From: a virus
Length of the DNA stretch: 26,434 bases
Reading direction: 5' to 3' (one strand)
Virus record (IMG/VR): IMGVR_UViG_3300020159_001147
Span: 1-26,434 of that record
Both the position numbers and the translations under genes were made by a program. The notes beneath the pieces are model-generated. The model was not told where the DNA came from. It ran no database searches and was given only the letters and a program-made list of their open reading frames with translations. The first letter of the stretch is position 1; the number at the start of each line of letters is the position of its first letter. This document shows, in pieces, positions 1-8,029 of this stretch.

Positions 1-156
1 CTAGAATCACCACCACCAGAAGGGTATTCTTTGGAAAGCAAAAAGGTTTTATTCATAACCTTTGAGCCAGACAAAAATAACCTATGTGTTTACGAAGTGC
101 CAAAAGAAGAAGTATTAAACGCAGAAATAAAAAAGAAAAAGAATGACAATGAGTAA
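1..156 (+). CDS. Hypothetical protein, 3' end only
   Basis: The frame is open from the first base and stops with TAA at 154-156, giving the last 51 residues of a protein that begins outside the window. The visible part is charged, with a lysine-rich end (IKKKKNDNE). No domain is recognised. The stop overlaps the start of the next small gene (ATG at 143 or 149), in keeping with the compact + strand operon that follows. Confidence 0.6.
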   Translation, partial: LESPPPEGYSLESKKVLFITFEPDKNNLCVYEVPKEEVLNAEIKKKKNDNE

Positions 157-388
157 GAAGCAAAACCAAAAAAAGAAAGTAACTGTAAAGATTCTTCCAG
201 GTCAAGCTGTATATGTAGCTGATTTATCTAAACTAGAACATATATCAGAACTCTATAGATCAATGTCTAATGAATGTGAGACAGAAGAAGAAAGAGCTGC
301 TTGGCTAGAGGTTTCAGAAGAAATTAATAAGTGGATATTTGAAACTTATTTTAACCCAGAGGAAGATTATCAAGATGAAGAATGGTAA
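143..388 (+). CDS. Small acidic hypothetical protein (81 aa)
   Basis: I do not recognise this protein. The first residues are Lys/Gln-rich (KKQNQKKK) and the rest is acidic, ending in EDYQDEEW. A short predicted helix around residues 30-65 (YRSMSNECETEEERAAWLEV) is the main visible feature. ATG at 143 or ATG at 149 could start it; neither has a strong Shine-Dalgarno. It overlaps the upstream partial gene by 14 nt and the next gene by 14 nt, which suggests translational coupling. The tight overlap and clean frame support a real gene of unknown role. Confidence 0.6.
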   Translation: MTMSKKQNQKKKVTVKILPGQAVYVADLSKLEHISELYRSMSNECETEEERAAWLEVSEEINKWIFETYFNPEEDYQDEEW

Positions 389-659
389 TCTAAAAATAGT
401 AGCAAGTATGCTAGCCCTAGGTTATGCAGTTGGATTAGCTGCATCTGTGTCGAGAAAAAAAATAGAATTACTTAGCAATACCGATAATCGCAAGTATGTT
501 AATAGACTAAAAGAATTCTTTTTTGACGAGGACTATTCAAAAGCAGTAAAAAAGTATTATAAATTTATTGAATCAGGACTTTCAGGACAAAATTCATTTG
601 ATATACTTATTAGTCCCATACAGTTAACTGAAATACCAATTGGAGAATTTAATGATTGA
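375..659 (+). CDS. Small membrane-anchored hypothetical protein (94 aa)
   Basis: The frame is open from 339, but ATG at 375 is the better start because it places a hydrophobic segment (IVASMLALGYAVGLAASV) right at the N-terminus after a short basic stretch. This reads as a signal anchor or single transmembrane helix at about residues 7-25. The rest is a soluble, mixed-charge domain with no recognised motif. It overlaps the gene before by 14 nt and the glycosyltransferase after it by 8 nt. Function unknown. Confidence 0.55.
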   Translation: MKNGNLKIVASMLALGYAVGLAASVSRKKIELLSNTDNRKYVNRLKEFFFDEDYSKAVKKYYKFIESGLSGQNSFDILISPIQLTEIPIGEFND

Positions 660-1467
660 TCTATGCGTTGTTAATCACAACACAAGACCACAACTGCAGA
701 GATTTTTGGACACTCTGCATTCTGATGTAATCAGTCCAAATGGCGCGCTCGTAAAAAATTGGAATCTTTATATTACAGATAATGATTCAACAGATGACTT
801 TATTCCATGGTTAAGAGAAAGCGAAGAAAAGTATCTAATAGATAGAACATATCTAAGAAAGAATATTGGATACTCCTCTGCTATAAACATGATGGCTAGC
901 AATAGTTCAGCTGAGATAGTGGGAGTTCTTAATGGCGATGTCTGGATGACAAACCAAGACTGCCTGAACATAGAAAAAATATTTGCAAACAATCCAAACA
1001 TCCATATTCTTGGCCCCAAACAAAGAGACGAAAATGGCTTAATTACACATGCTGGGATAGTCGGTACCAACACTGCTCCAAAACATAGAGGCTGGAGAGA
1101 GCCCGACCCTAATGATATTCTTTATAAAGATCAAATAGAGTGCGTTACAGTATCTGGTTCTGCTTATTTTGTAAGAAGAGATGTATGGGATGACATGACA
1201 AATAATAAGAAGTACAGAGAGCTATATCCTGATGCAGTAGGAGCATTCTTGCCAACCCCACACTACTATGAGGAGACATGGTGTTCTTATTTTGCTAGAC
1301 ATCTTGGATACAATGTAGTGTATGATGGTTCAGTGTCAATTGGTCACAGCTGGCATGCATCGACACCAAAGCCTGGAGAAGGAATCAGTCACGCTGACAA
1401 GTACTTCCCTATAAGTAGAGAAATTTTTAGAAAAGCATGTGACCACATGGGAATAGAAAGAGATTAA
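652..1467 (+). CDS. Glycosyltransferase family 2-like protein (271 aa)
   Basis: Predicted GT-A fold glycosyltransferase that would transfer a sugar from an NDP-sugar. The N-terminus has the GT2 pattern: a first beta strand (DLCVVNHNTR), a nucleotide-binding Asp cluster (ITDNDSTDD) and an Asn-rich second block (RKNIGYSSAINM). A DXD-like metal site appears as LNGDVW near residue 100. The later SGSAYFVRRDVWDDM and EETWCSYFARHLGY are typical of the acceptor half of GT2 enzymes. A TTG at 640 is in frame, but ATG at 652 starts directly at the first strand and overlaps the previous stop by 8 nt. It is one of about six glycosyltransferase-like genes here. The target (virion, host surface or DNA) cannot be told from sequence. 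Confidence 0.85.
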   Translation: MIDLCVVNHNTRPQLQRFLDTLHSDVISPNGALVKNWNLYITDNDSTDDFIPWLRESEEKYLIDRTYLRKNIGYSSAINMMASNSSAEIVGVLNGDVWMTNQDCLNIEKIFANNPNIHILGPKQRDENGLITHAGIVGTNTAPKHRGWREPDPNDILYKDQIECVTVSGSAYFVRRDVWDDMTNNKKYRELYPDAVGAFLPTPHYYEETWCSYFARHLGYNVVYDGSVSIGHSWHASTPKPGEGISHADKYFPISREIFRKACDHMGIERD

Positions 1468-1468
1468 A

Positions 1469-1870
1469 ATGACAGATAAATTAAATCCTTGGATATATAA
1501 CGCAGAAGTTAAAAAAGTAATTGATGGCGATACGTTTGATATTGTTATTGATCTTGGTTTTGATACCTTAAAAAAAGGTAGAGTTCGTCTTTACGGTGTC
1601 AACACTCCGGAGAGTCGTACTTCTAATGTAGAAGAAAAAAAGATGGGCTTAGCTGCAAAAGAATTTACCGATCAATGGTTGTCTTCTGCAAATCACAAGG
1701 TTAAGATAGAGACAATTATTGACAAGAATGAAAAGTATGGCAGAGTCCTTGCTAGAGTTTGGAACGAAGCAGGCGAATGCCTTAACGAAGCTATAGTAAA
1801 ATCTGGTTTAGCTAGAGAATACTTTGGTGTAGGCGACAAAACATTTACTGAGTTTAAGAAAGATAAATAG
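1469..1870 (+). CDS. Thermonuclease (SNase-like) family nuclease (133 aa)
   Basis: Staphylococcal-nuclease-like OB-fold enzyme, a Ca2+-dependent phosphodiesterase on DNA or RNA. Visible family features are the DGDT metal loop (D19, D21), the RVRLYGVNTPE block holding the catalytic Arg (R40) and Glu (E48), and KYGR with the second Arg (R92). The residue matching Asp40 of the staphylococcal enzyme is Asn (N45 in VNTPE), so the metal site may be slightly altered. No signal peptide is seen, so it should act in the cytoplasm. The start is one base after the glycosyltransferase stop, and the TAG stop shares its last base with the GTG start of the next gene. Confidence 0.9.
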   Translation: MTDKLNPWIYNAEVKKVIDGDTFDIVIDLGFDTLKKGRVRLYGVNTPESRTSNVEEKKMGLAAKEFTDQWLSSANHKVKIETIIDKNEKYGRVLARVWNEAGECLNEAIVKSGLAREYFGVGDKTFTEFKKDK

Positions 1871-2274
1871 TGCAAACATTTCTACCATATGCAGATTTTG
1901 TTGAGTCTGTAAAAGTTTTGGATTATCGTCGGCTAGGAAAACAACGTGTTGAGACTTTTCAGGTCTTAAATATATTGCTTGATAGAACACCAACAAAAGG
2001 TTGGCGCAATCACCCAGTTACAAAAATGTGGACAGGTTATGAAGAAGCTCTCAAGCTGTATCAGAACTATACTATTCTAGAATGGATAGATAGAGGATAT
2101 AAAAACACAATGAAGTTTGAAGATATAGATCATTCTTCTATCATATATCCAATATGGTTTGGCGAAGACGTGTTTCATCGTTCGCATAGATCTAATCTTC
2201 TCAGAAAAGATTATGAATATTATTCTCAGCATTTTGATGAACCATCAGACATAGATTATCATTGGCCAGTATGA
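1870..2274 (+). CDS. Pyrimidine-dimer DNA glycosylase-like protein (Pyr_excise / MSMEG_6728 type, 134 aa)
   Basis: The N-terminus (MQTFLPYADFVESVKVLDYR followed by RLGKQRVE) matches the pattern of a small bacterial and phage family related to T4 endonuclease V. T4 endonuclease V cuts DNA at UV pyrimidine dimers. The conserved HPVTKMWTGYEEAL and the late HRSHRSNLLRKDYEYY block are also present. The start is GTG at 1870, sharing a base with the upstream stop. This placement is supported because the conserved motif begins at the second residue. The codon CGG at 1930-1932, followed by C, is read here as an ordinary Arg in the conserved RRLGKQR block, which matters for the CGG pattern reported in the findings. 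Repair activity is inferred from family likeness. Confidence 0.75.
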   Translation: MQTFLPYADFVESVKVLDYRRLGKQRVETFQVLNILLDRTPTKGWRNHPVTKMWTGYEEALKLYQNYTILEWIDRGYKNTMKFEDIDHSSIIYPIWFGEDVFHRSHRSNLLRKDYEYYSQHFDEPSDIDYHWPV

Positions 2275-2675
2275 GTATTACAGTATATTTAGCTGGAGCC
2301 ATGGATTATGTCGGAGACTATGCCACTGGTTGGCGCAAAGAAGCAGCATTTCTTTTAGAACAAAGAGGCTACAATACATTAGACCCAACCTCTATACCAG
2401 AAGGGGATGATATGTCCCCAGAAGAAAAAGTTCAAAAAAATCTGTTTATGCAGAAGAGATCAGATATCCTTCTGGTAGAATATATGCTAGAAGATAGAGC
2501 TTACATAGGAACTGACTTTGAAATGGCTTGGGCTAAGATGCACAACCAACCATGTATAGTTATGTGTTCTAATCAGAATAAAGATCGTCCGTATATGAAA
2601 TATATGGCCACAAAGCTTGCGGAAAACCTGCAAGATGCTATAGAATATATAGCAGTACACTATCCAAACAAATAA
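2271..2675 (+). CDS. Nucleoside 2-deoxyribosyltransferase-like protein (134 aa)
   Basis: The N-terminal strand and loop (TVYLAGAMDYVGDYATGWRK) and the later LLVEYMLEDRAYIGTDFEMAWA fit the nucleoside 2-deoxyribosyltransferase-like Rossmann fold. That fold usually carries an Asp and Glu near these positions. Family members move deoxyribose between bases or hydrolyse nucleotide N-glycosidic bonds, so a role in phage nucleotide salvage is plausible. ATG at 2271 overlaps the previous stop as ATGA, which selects it over the in-frame start at 2262. Substrate unknown. Confidence 0.75.
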   Translation: MSITVYLAGAMDYVGDYATGWRKEAAFLLEQRGYNTLDPTSIPEGDDMSPEEKVQKNLFMQKRSDILLVEYMLEDRAYIGTDFEMAWAKMHNQPCIVMCSNQNKDRPYMKYMATKLAENLQDAIEYIAVHYPNK

Positions 2676-2691
2676 CCAAAAGGAAAACAAA

Positions 2692-2883
2692 ATGTCAGAT
2701 AATAAGTTCAAGTACTTTGCTGTTACTACAACTACCCTAGTTAAGGCTAACAACAAAGCAGACGCACAGAAGGTAGCCATGGGTCGTCGCAATACAGATG
2801 GCGAGCTTTTGTTCAAGTCAACAGACATTGAGCGTATTTCATCCGTAGAAGCTCGTGAGCAAATCGAAGAGCTTACAGCCTAA
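2692..2883 (+). CDS. Small conserved-looking hypothetical protein (63 aa)
   Basis: A small soluble protein with a beta-rich N-terminal half (KFKYFAVTTTTLVKANNKAD) and a helical, acidic end (SVEAREQIEELTA). It is preceded by a good Shine-Dalgarno (AAAGGAAAAC) 16 nt after the previous stop and followed by a strong hairpin. Its codon use (CGT, GTT, GAG) looks more GC-rich than its neighbours, which can mark a well-expressed gene. Function unknown. Confidence 0.7.
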   Translation: MSDNKFKYFAVTTTTLVKANNKADAQKVAMGRRNTDGELLFKSTDIERISSVEAREQIEELTA

Positions 2884-2908
2884 TAGCTGATAATCAATAT
2901 CAAGTTTT

Positions 2909-2935
2909 GGGGGGACCACTATTCGTGGTCTCCCC
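2909..2935 (+). terminator. Stem-loop terminator candidate
   Basis: An 11-bp stem pairs 2909-2919 with 2925-2935 (one G-T wobble) around a 5-nt loop (TATTC). It lies 25 nt after the 63-aa gene. Only a short T run follows, so it may be a weak rho-independent terminator or an RNA-stabilising 3' end. It separates the 63-aa gene from the next glycosyltransferase. Confidence 0.6.
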
Positions 2936-2956
2936 AGTTTGATTGAAGAGGTATTT

Positions 2957-3652
2957 ATGATAATTGCACAAATGGTAGGAAAAAACGAATCATCAAGATT
3001 CTTAGAAGATGTTTTGTCTAGATTGTCAAAACAGGTAGATAAAATTGTTTTTACAGACGATTGCTCTGATGACAATACAGCAGAGATAGCTGGAAAATAC
3101 GCAGAAGTATTCTCCACTAAAGAAACAATGTTCACAAAGCACGAAGGGCACTTAAGATCCATTGCATGGTCGCATCTTGAAAAGATTGCAAAGCCAAATG
3201 ATTGGATTGTAGCTATTGATTGTGACGAGATGCTATATCATGAAGATGGAGTAGGACTTAGAGACGTCCTTAAGCAATCAGCTTATGACGTAGTCAATGT
3301 TCGTTTTTATCACATGTGGAATGAAACTCAATATAGAGTAGACAAGTTGTGGGCACCAAATAATAGTTCTAGAATTTTTAGATTCCAATCTGGAGGAACT
3401 TTCTTTGATAGAAAACTTGCTTGTGGTTCTGAGCCAACTTATGTTGTAGATCTTATAAGAAGAAAAAATTATTGGGTCCACTCAGGCTTAATGATGAAAC
3501 ACTTGGGCTACGAAAGAGATGAAGATAAAATAGCCAAACACGAAAGATACATGTCTCTTGATAAAGGTGAGTTTCACAACATAAGCCACATTGAATCTAT
3601 TGTCGATCCTAATCCCGTACTATTGAGTTGGAACATTAATGAAAACCTATAA
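2957..3652 (+). CDS. Glycosyltransferase family 2-like protein (231 aa)
   Basis: Predicted GT-A glycosyltransferase. The N-terminus gives the first strand (IIAQMVGKNESS), then KIVFTDDCSDDNTAEIA, the nucleotide-sugar-binding Asp cluster of GT2 enzymes. The metal-binding DXD appears as VAIDCDEML near residue 80. The C-terminal part (RRKNYWVHSGLMMKHLGYER) resembles the small GT2 proteins of phages and bacteria that modify glycans. The in-frame start at 2939 is rejected because ATG at 2957 has a Shine-Dalgarno (GAAGAGG) at proper spacing. It overlaps the next gene by 14 nt. Confidence 0.8.
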   Translation: MIIAQMVGKNESSRFLEDVLSRLSKQVDKIVFTDDCSDDNTAEIAGKYAEVFSTKETMFTKHEGHLRSIAWSHLEKIAKPNDWIVAIDCDEMLYHEDGVGLRDVLKQSAYDVVNVRFYHMWNETQYRVDKLWAPNNSSRIFRFQSGGTFFDRKLACGSEPTYVVDLIRRKNYWVHSGLMMKHLGYERDEDKIAKHERYMSLDKGEFHNISHIESIVDPNPVLLSWNINENL

Positions 3653-4274
3653 CACAAAACAAACAATAATAAAAGTAACAGATCTTCTAGAGAAGAAGAA
3701 GCGTTTTGCATTTGTAACATATACAAGATCAGCTTTTTTCTCTGTACTAGGAGACATCAAGGGCGACAAGAAGCCACCAAAGCAGTTTGTTCAATCTACG
3801 CTAAGAGGGCTAACTCTTACAGATAGCAACTATATTGCAGCCGCACAGTTAGATTTTATTGAGTCTCACGGTTCAAAGTTTGGCAAGGTAGGAATCGCTG
3901 ACAAAACATTCTATGATGCAGGCTTCTTGGAAACATACATTAACGATAAATACGATGTATTTAAAACCTTTATGCAGTATTATTTTAAACATAATAAAGT
4001 ACTCGTAGTTTCTTTCCAGCACCAGTCCAATATTGGAAAGTTCTTTTCAAGAGACTCTGCTTTTATTGTTGTTCCCTATAATGATTTCTATGACAAACTA
4101 GATTCTGTTGTTGCACAGATTCGTGAGTTTGAAGGAGAGTATGATACAGTAGTTCTTGACTGTCCTATGTTAAGCTCTGCTCTAGCTCCAAAGATTTGGG
4201 AAAGCACCAAGATGTCAATTTTAGACATTGGCAAGACATTAACTGTAGCAAGAGCAGCTGATAGAAATCGATAG
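3639..4274 (+). CDS. Hypothetical protein, possibly GT-D-fold glycosyltransferase-like (211 aa)
   Basis: Not confidently recognised. The N-terminal helix and strand (LLEKKKRFAFVTYTRSAFFS) and the C-terminal block (DTVVLDCPMLSSALAPKIW, then SILDIGKTLT) resemble in layout the GT-D (DUF1792) glycosyltransferases. Those proteins have a similar first block and end with a Rossmann-like strand followed by a DIGH motif. The acidic active-site pair of that family is not clear here. It overlaps the upstream glycosyltransferase by 14 nt, so a shared glycan-modifying role is a reasonable guess. It could also be an unrelated alpha/beta protein. Confidence 0.65.
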   Translation: MKTYNTKQTIIKVTDLLEKKKRFAFVTYTRSAFFSVLGDIKGDKKPPKQFVQSTLRGLTLTDSNYIAAAQLDFIESHGSKFGKVGIADKTFYDAGFLETYINDKYDVFKTFMQYYFKHNKVLVVSFQHQSNIGKFFSRDSAFIVVPYNDFYDKLDSVVAQIREFEGEYDTVVLDCPMLSSALAPKIWESTKMSILDIGKTLTVARAADRNR

Positions 4275-4281
4275 GTAGAAG

Positions 4282-4920
4282 TTGAAGAAGTGGGACCATA
4301 CTCAAGACGATGATGAGTTTCTCACAGATCTTTTGTTTGAAAGTTCATTGTCTTTAATTGACATTGCTAAAGAGTTAAACATAAATGTAAATCAATTAAA
4401 CAAAAGAATAAATCAACTTGGTCTTTCTTGGATTAAGGAAAGACATAAAAAAATGTCAAGAGGTCAGACGGCTCTAACTTTAGCTATGAAAAAACTTCTA
4501 CCTGGTGAGAACATAATAAATGAACACCACATAGGAGACAGACTAAAGTTAGACGTCTACTGCCCTAGCTATAAAATAGCAGCAGAGTACCATGGAAGAC
4601 AGCACTTTTATTACACGCAAAGATTTTTTGACACAAAGTATGACTTTGAAGAAGCGCAAAAAAGAGACCTTAAAAAAATTGAACGCTGCAAAGAATTAGG
4701 CATAGCTCTTATTGTATTTAGGTACAACGATAAGTTGACTGAACAATCTGTTTATGATAGAATCATAGAAGCAATTAGAACCACTGATGTTGTTCAAAAA
4801 GAAAATAAAAAAAGAAGCATAACTGAAAACTCAGCTTACGTATCTGCAAAAAAAAGAAATGCAGAGATGAGAAAAGCTTATTACAAAAAGATGAAAGATA
4901 AGAAAAAAAATGACCAATGA
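4282..4920 (+). CDS. PD-(D/E)XK endonuclease with N-terminal helix-turn-helix, VSR/DUF559-like (212 aa)
   Basis: Residues about 10-55 form a helix-turn-helix-like segment (SLSLIDIAKELNINVNQLNK). Residues about 65-165 form a small nuclease core: LKLDVYC (D91), AAEYHGRQHF (E102, H106), a conserved basic helix (QKRDLKKIERCKEL) and a beta strand (ALIVFRYND). This order is that of VSR-like and DUF559-like nucleases, which are often free-standing or homing-type endonucleases in phages. The C-terminus is Lys-rich. The only start before this is blocked by a stop at 4276-4278, so TTG at 4282 is used. The gene overlaps the helicase start by 11 nt. A homing role is possible but not shown. Confidence 0.75.
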   Translation: MKKWDHTQDDDEFLTDLLFESSLSLIDIAKELNINVNQLNKRINQLGLSWIKERHKKMSRGQTALTLAMKKLLPGENIINEHHIGDRLKLDVYCPSYKIAAEYHGRQHFYYTQRFFDTKYDFEEAQKRDLKKIERCKELGIALIVFRYNDKLTEQSVYDRIIEAIRTTDVVQKENKKRSITENSAYVSAKKRNAEMRKAYYKKMKDKKKNDQ

Positions 4921-6379
4921 TGACAACACAGAAGAAGTTGTTAAAGAATTTCCTGTTGAGTATCAGATATTTGCTCTCTGCCTAAGACAGGAGGGGTCAG
5001 TATCATACTTTGATGCAAACCTCCCAGAAGACATTGTTGGAACCATACATGGTCAAACAGGAATAAATGAATTCTATAGAGCAATCATTGGATACCACCA
5101 TGCAACTAAGTTAGAACTTGTTGACCCAGTTGCTTTTAAAGTATGGCTAGAATCAGAGACTGATATATACTCAGCTTTAGGTGGAACATCAGGAGTGGAC
5201 ACAATGATGGACATTCTTATGTCGATTAATCTTTCTACACCTGATTCAATAACTAAGATTATAAAACACAAAGCAAATAAAAGAAAGCAATTGGATTATC
5301 TCCAAGAGCTGCAGATTCTAATCACTCAAAAGGGAGAAAAGAACCCTAAAGATCTTGCTAGAATTTCTCAGATCACTTCTGAAATAAAAGACTTAGAAGG
5401 CGAGCTCAATTACAATCCGCTAGACAGCGTCAGTACTGCTAATGATATTTCCAAAAGAGCAGAAGAGCTATTGGAGATACCAAACTTTCTTCCCACTCAA
5501 TACAAGTCCTTAAACAGAGCCATGGGCTACACAGACGATGGTGGATTCTTTAAGGGCGCTGTGCATGCAATCATTGCACCATCCGGAAAAGGAAAGAGTA
5601 CCTTCGCTAAGTGTCTGGTCAATAACTGGGCAGACCAGGGCTATAGGGTTCTATATGTCAATTTTGAAGAAGCTATTTCTCACTGGGAAAGAGTCTTAAT
5701 GACTCAGATCATAGGCAAGAATGTGTATAAAGAATCTGTTAATTGGACACAAGAGCAAAAAGAATATAACTTAAAACTATTTAAAGGCAAGCTTGAAGAG
5801 TGGGGAGATAGGTTCATGGTTAGACATGACCCAGAGACTCCTTACTTTGAAGACCTAGAAAGATGGTTAAGAGACATAACAGGAAACAATGAGAGACTTC
5901 CTGACGTAGTTGTCATAGACACTATTCAGTCTATGTTTACTAGAGGCGGCAAGGGCAAGCCTAGATGGGGAGAGTTTGAAGAGATGATGGTTCGTTTAGA
6001 AAAGCTTGCAAGAGACATGAACTGTGTGCTAATTATAACTGCTCAAGAGAATTCTAATAGAATGAAAGAAAAAAGAGAAGTCGTTCAGCAGTCTGACACT
6101 GGTGGATCATTAGCCATTCAACAAAAATGTGCTGTCACTATATTTATCACTGAGAAAAAATTAATGTCTGGAGATGACTCCGAAGACGAAAATATAATGC
6201 AGCTTCAAATACCAAAGAATAGAATCACTGGATCCACTTTTGTTTATGACTCTCCTCTTGTTCGATATGTTGACGAAAGAAAAACATATGAAGAATACGA
6301 AGCTATTACAGAAAAAGATTACAATAAGGATGTTGACTTTGACGTTGACAGTTTAGTAGAGCAAATGAAGGTTATATAA
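4910..6379 (+). CDS. DnaB-like replicative helicase (489 aa)
   Basis: RecA-fold hexameric helicase that would unwind the replication fork. The Walker A motif is at residues 226-231 (PSGKGKST, K229 binding phosphate). A strand and Glu (VLYVNFEEA) follow, as in DnaB helicases, and Walker B appears as VVVIDTIQSMF. A late sensor-like block (LIITAQENSNR, then SDTGGSLAIQQKCA) matches the C-terminal half of DnaB-type proteins. The N-terminal 200 residues are helical and diverged, as in many phage helicases. Length fits the family. It sits in the replication cluster with the primase and polymerase genes. Confidence 0.85.
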   Translation: MTNDDNTEEVVKEFPVEYQIFALCLRQEGSVSYFDANLPEDIVGTIHGQTGINEFYRAIIGYHHATKLELVDPVAFKVWLESETDIYSALGGTSGVDTMMDILMSINLSTPDSITKIIKHKANKRKQLDYLQELQILITQKGEKNPKDLARISQITSEIKDLEGELNYNPLDSVSTANDISKRAEELLEIPNFLPTQYKSLNRAMGYTDDGGFFKGAVHAIIAPSGKGKSTFAKCLVNNWADQGYRVLYVNFEEAISHWERVLMTQIIGKNVYKESVNWTQEQKEYNLKLFKGKLEEWGDRFMVRHDPETPYFEDLERWLRDITGNNERLPDVVVIDTIQSMFTRGGKGKPRWGEFEEMMVRLEKLARDMNCVLIITAQENSNRMKEKREVVQQSDTGGSLAIQQKCAVTIFITEKKLMSGDDSEDENIMQLQIPKNRITGSTFVYDSPLVRYVDERKTYEEYEAITEKDYNKDVDFDVDSLVEQMKVI

Positions 6380-6380
6380 A

Positions 6381-7181
6381 ATGGACAAAATAACAGTTAA
6401 ACAATTAAAAGATTTTCAAGTATGTGCACGACTATACGACTATAGATATAATGAAAAGCTCCCAGAAAAAATAGGAAGCAGAGATATATATTCTCAAAGA
6501 TTTGAAAATACATTAAAAAGTGTAGTCAACTTCTATTTTTATAAGAAGCAATCAGGAGCAGCTCCTTCGTATTCTTCTCTGCTAAATAGATGGGAGAAGT
6601 TATGGTATCCAAAGGATACAACCGCATACGACATTGCTCATGAGCAGCATGAAAGCGTCTATGGAAACAATGCTAGCTTAACCAGCAAAGCAGCTGCAGC
6701 ACTATTGGGTGTATCAGAAAACTTTTCCGATACTTCAATAATACCAATAGCAATAGAAGAAGATTTTTTTATTCCCATAAATGAATCAATAGCAATTCAT
6801 GACAAGTTTGATCTAATCTACTTTAAAGATGGAAAAATATATGTTCTTAAATGGGTATTCAATATTAAGTTCAAAAAAGAGTATCTGTATACACAAGACT
6901 TTGCCGTATTAAACATGGGATACTGGAGCAAATATGGTCTTAAAATTAAAAACACAGACTTTGGATATTATGATTTGCTGAATCCTAAACCAAACTTTAC
7001 TCAGTTTGAAACAAAAAAAGAAGATATAGAAACAATAAAAGCTTGGTGCGATTCTATGTCAAGTGACAAACTCTTTCTCCCCAAGAGAGGGTTAATATCG
7101 TACTGCGCATCGTGTCCTTTTGATTCACCATGTTCTAAATGGAATATAAACTCTAAAAAAGAAAGCCAAAAAAATGCCTAG
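6381..7181 (+). CDS. Cas4/RecB-like PD-(D/E)XK protein with a degenerate active site (266 aa)
   Basis: The layout matches the Cas4/AddB-like nucleases with an iron-sulfur cluster: one N-terminal Cys (C15, in FQVCARLYDY) and three C-terminal Cys (C242, C245, C251 in SYCASCPFDSPC). The nuclease core looks dead. The strand pair DLIYF (D144) then KIYVLKWVF lines up with the D...(D/E)xK motif, but the acidic and Lys positions hold K157 and V159. The His expected in the N-terminal helix is also missing (ENTLKSVV). A second protein of this type at 13485 keeps all of these residues. A structural or DNA-end-binding role without cutting is my inference. It starts one base after the helicase stop. Confidence 0.7.
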   Translation: MDKITVKQLKDFQVCARLYDYRYNEKLPEKIGSRDIYSQRFENTLKSVVNFYFYKKQSGAAPSYSSLLNRWEKLWYPKDTTAYDIAHEQHESVYGNNASLTSKAAAALLGVSENFSDTSIIPIAIEEDFFIPINESIAIHDKFDLIYFKDGKIYVLKWVFNIKFKKEYLYTQDFAVLNMGYWSKYGLKIKNTDFGYYDLLNPKPNFTQFETKKEDIETIKAWCDSMSSDKLFLPKRGLISYCASCPFDSPCSKWNINSKKESQKNA

Positions 7182-7854
7182 AAATATACTAGACGAAATA
7201 TTGTCAGAGAAATCTAAATTTATTTTTAAAAATGACGAAGACAAAATACTAAAACCAATTTTAACGGAAATAGATTATATATTTGATGAGAGCATTAAGT
7301 CTTTTGTCAGATCAATTCTTCTAAGATCTAAAAGTTTTTGGACTATTCCTTCTAGTTTTTCTGGAAAGTATCATCCTATGGACGAACACAACGAAGGTGG
7401 CAACTTATTACACACTCAAAGAGTGGTGCGAGCAGCAAAGATCATGTGTGAATCCTACTCTTTAGGGAGAGAAGATACTGACATAGTTTTAGCAGCATGC
7501 CTGCTACACGATGTAACAAAGGGGATTATGCTAGAGGGAGAAGAATCTTTTCATTATGACCCAATGCATCCCTATACGGTCGGAAGACTAGTTAAAAAGT
7601 GTCAAGAAGATGATGTTAAGTTCGCTTCTGATTCACAATCTTCTACAGTTTTTCTAGCAGAAGATATTGTTCAGTCTATTCTTAGATTAGTTAGATGCCA
7701 CTTGGGTCCTTGGTCTCCGGTTCCAGAAACAATACCAATTACTTACATGGACATGATTGTTCACATGGCAGACAACTTAGCTTCCAAGGTTCACTATATA
7801 ATTGATGGAGATAATATAGTAAAAGAAAGATGGATACTTAATAAAGATGAATGA
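7174..7854 (+). CDS. HD-domain phosphohydrolase-like protein (226 aa)
   Basis: Metal-dependent HD-superfamily protein. The metal ligands appear in order: H80 (NLLHTQRVVRAA), the doublet H112-D113 (CLLHDVTKG), further His in HYDPMHPYTVGR and RCHLGPW, and a final Asp in VHMADNLASK. This five-point pattern is that of active HD phosphohydrolases and HD-type exoribonucleases such as YhaM. The first 60 residues are a helical extension with no clear motif. The product could act on nucleotides or RNA ends; the substrate is not evident. It overlaps the previous gene by 8 nt and the next by 8 nt. Confidence 0.8.
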   Translation: MPRNILDEILSEKSKFIFKNDEDKILKPILTEIDYIFDESIKSFVRSILLRSKSFWTIPSSFSGKYHPMDEHNEGGNLLHTQRVVRAAKIMCESYSLGREDTDIVLAACLLHDVTKGIMLEGEESFHYDPMHPYTVGRLVKKCQEDDVKFASDSQSSTVFLAEDIVQSILRLVRCHLGPWSPVPETIPITYMDMIVHMADNLASKVHYIIDGDNIVKERWILNKDE

Positions 7855-8029
7855 ACAAGATGAACGCTTGTTAAAAAGATTTACAGCTATTAAAAAAATA
7901 GAATATTTCATAGAAGAGTCTGTATACTATAGGACTCACTCAGAAGATATTTCTGGTCTTGATAAAAAAATATTATGGAACGATCAACTCAATATAAACT
8001 CAACAAAATTGTATGAAGATAGAAGCTGA
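7847..8029 (+). CDS. Small hypothetical protein (60 aa)
   Basis: A short charged helical protein (NEQDERLLKRFTAIKKIEYF) with no recognised motif. It overlaps the HD gene (8 nt) and the primase gene (17 nt), and a Shine-Dalgarno-like AAAGATG lies just upstream. The tight packing between two solid genes is the main support. Confidence 0.55.
   Translation: MNEQDERLLKRFTAIKKIEYFIEESVYYRTHSEDISGLDKKILWNDQLNINSTKLYEDRS

Noticed and set aside
1930-1932. CGG codon in the pyrimidine-dimer-glycosylase-like gene as another shift site
   Set aside because: It encodes a conserved Arg in RRLGKQR and the frame continues correctly, so CGG followed by C is read normally.
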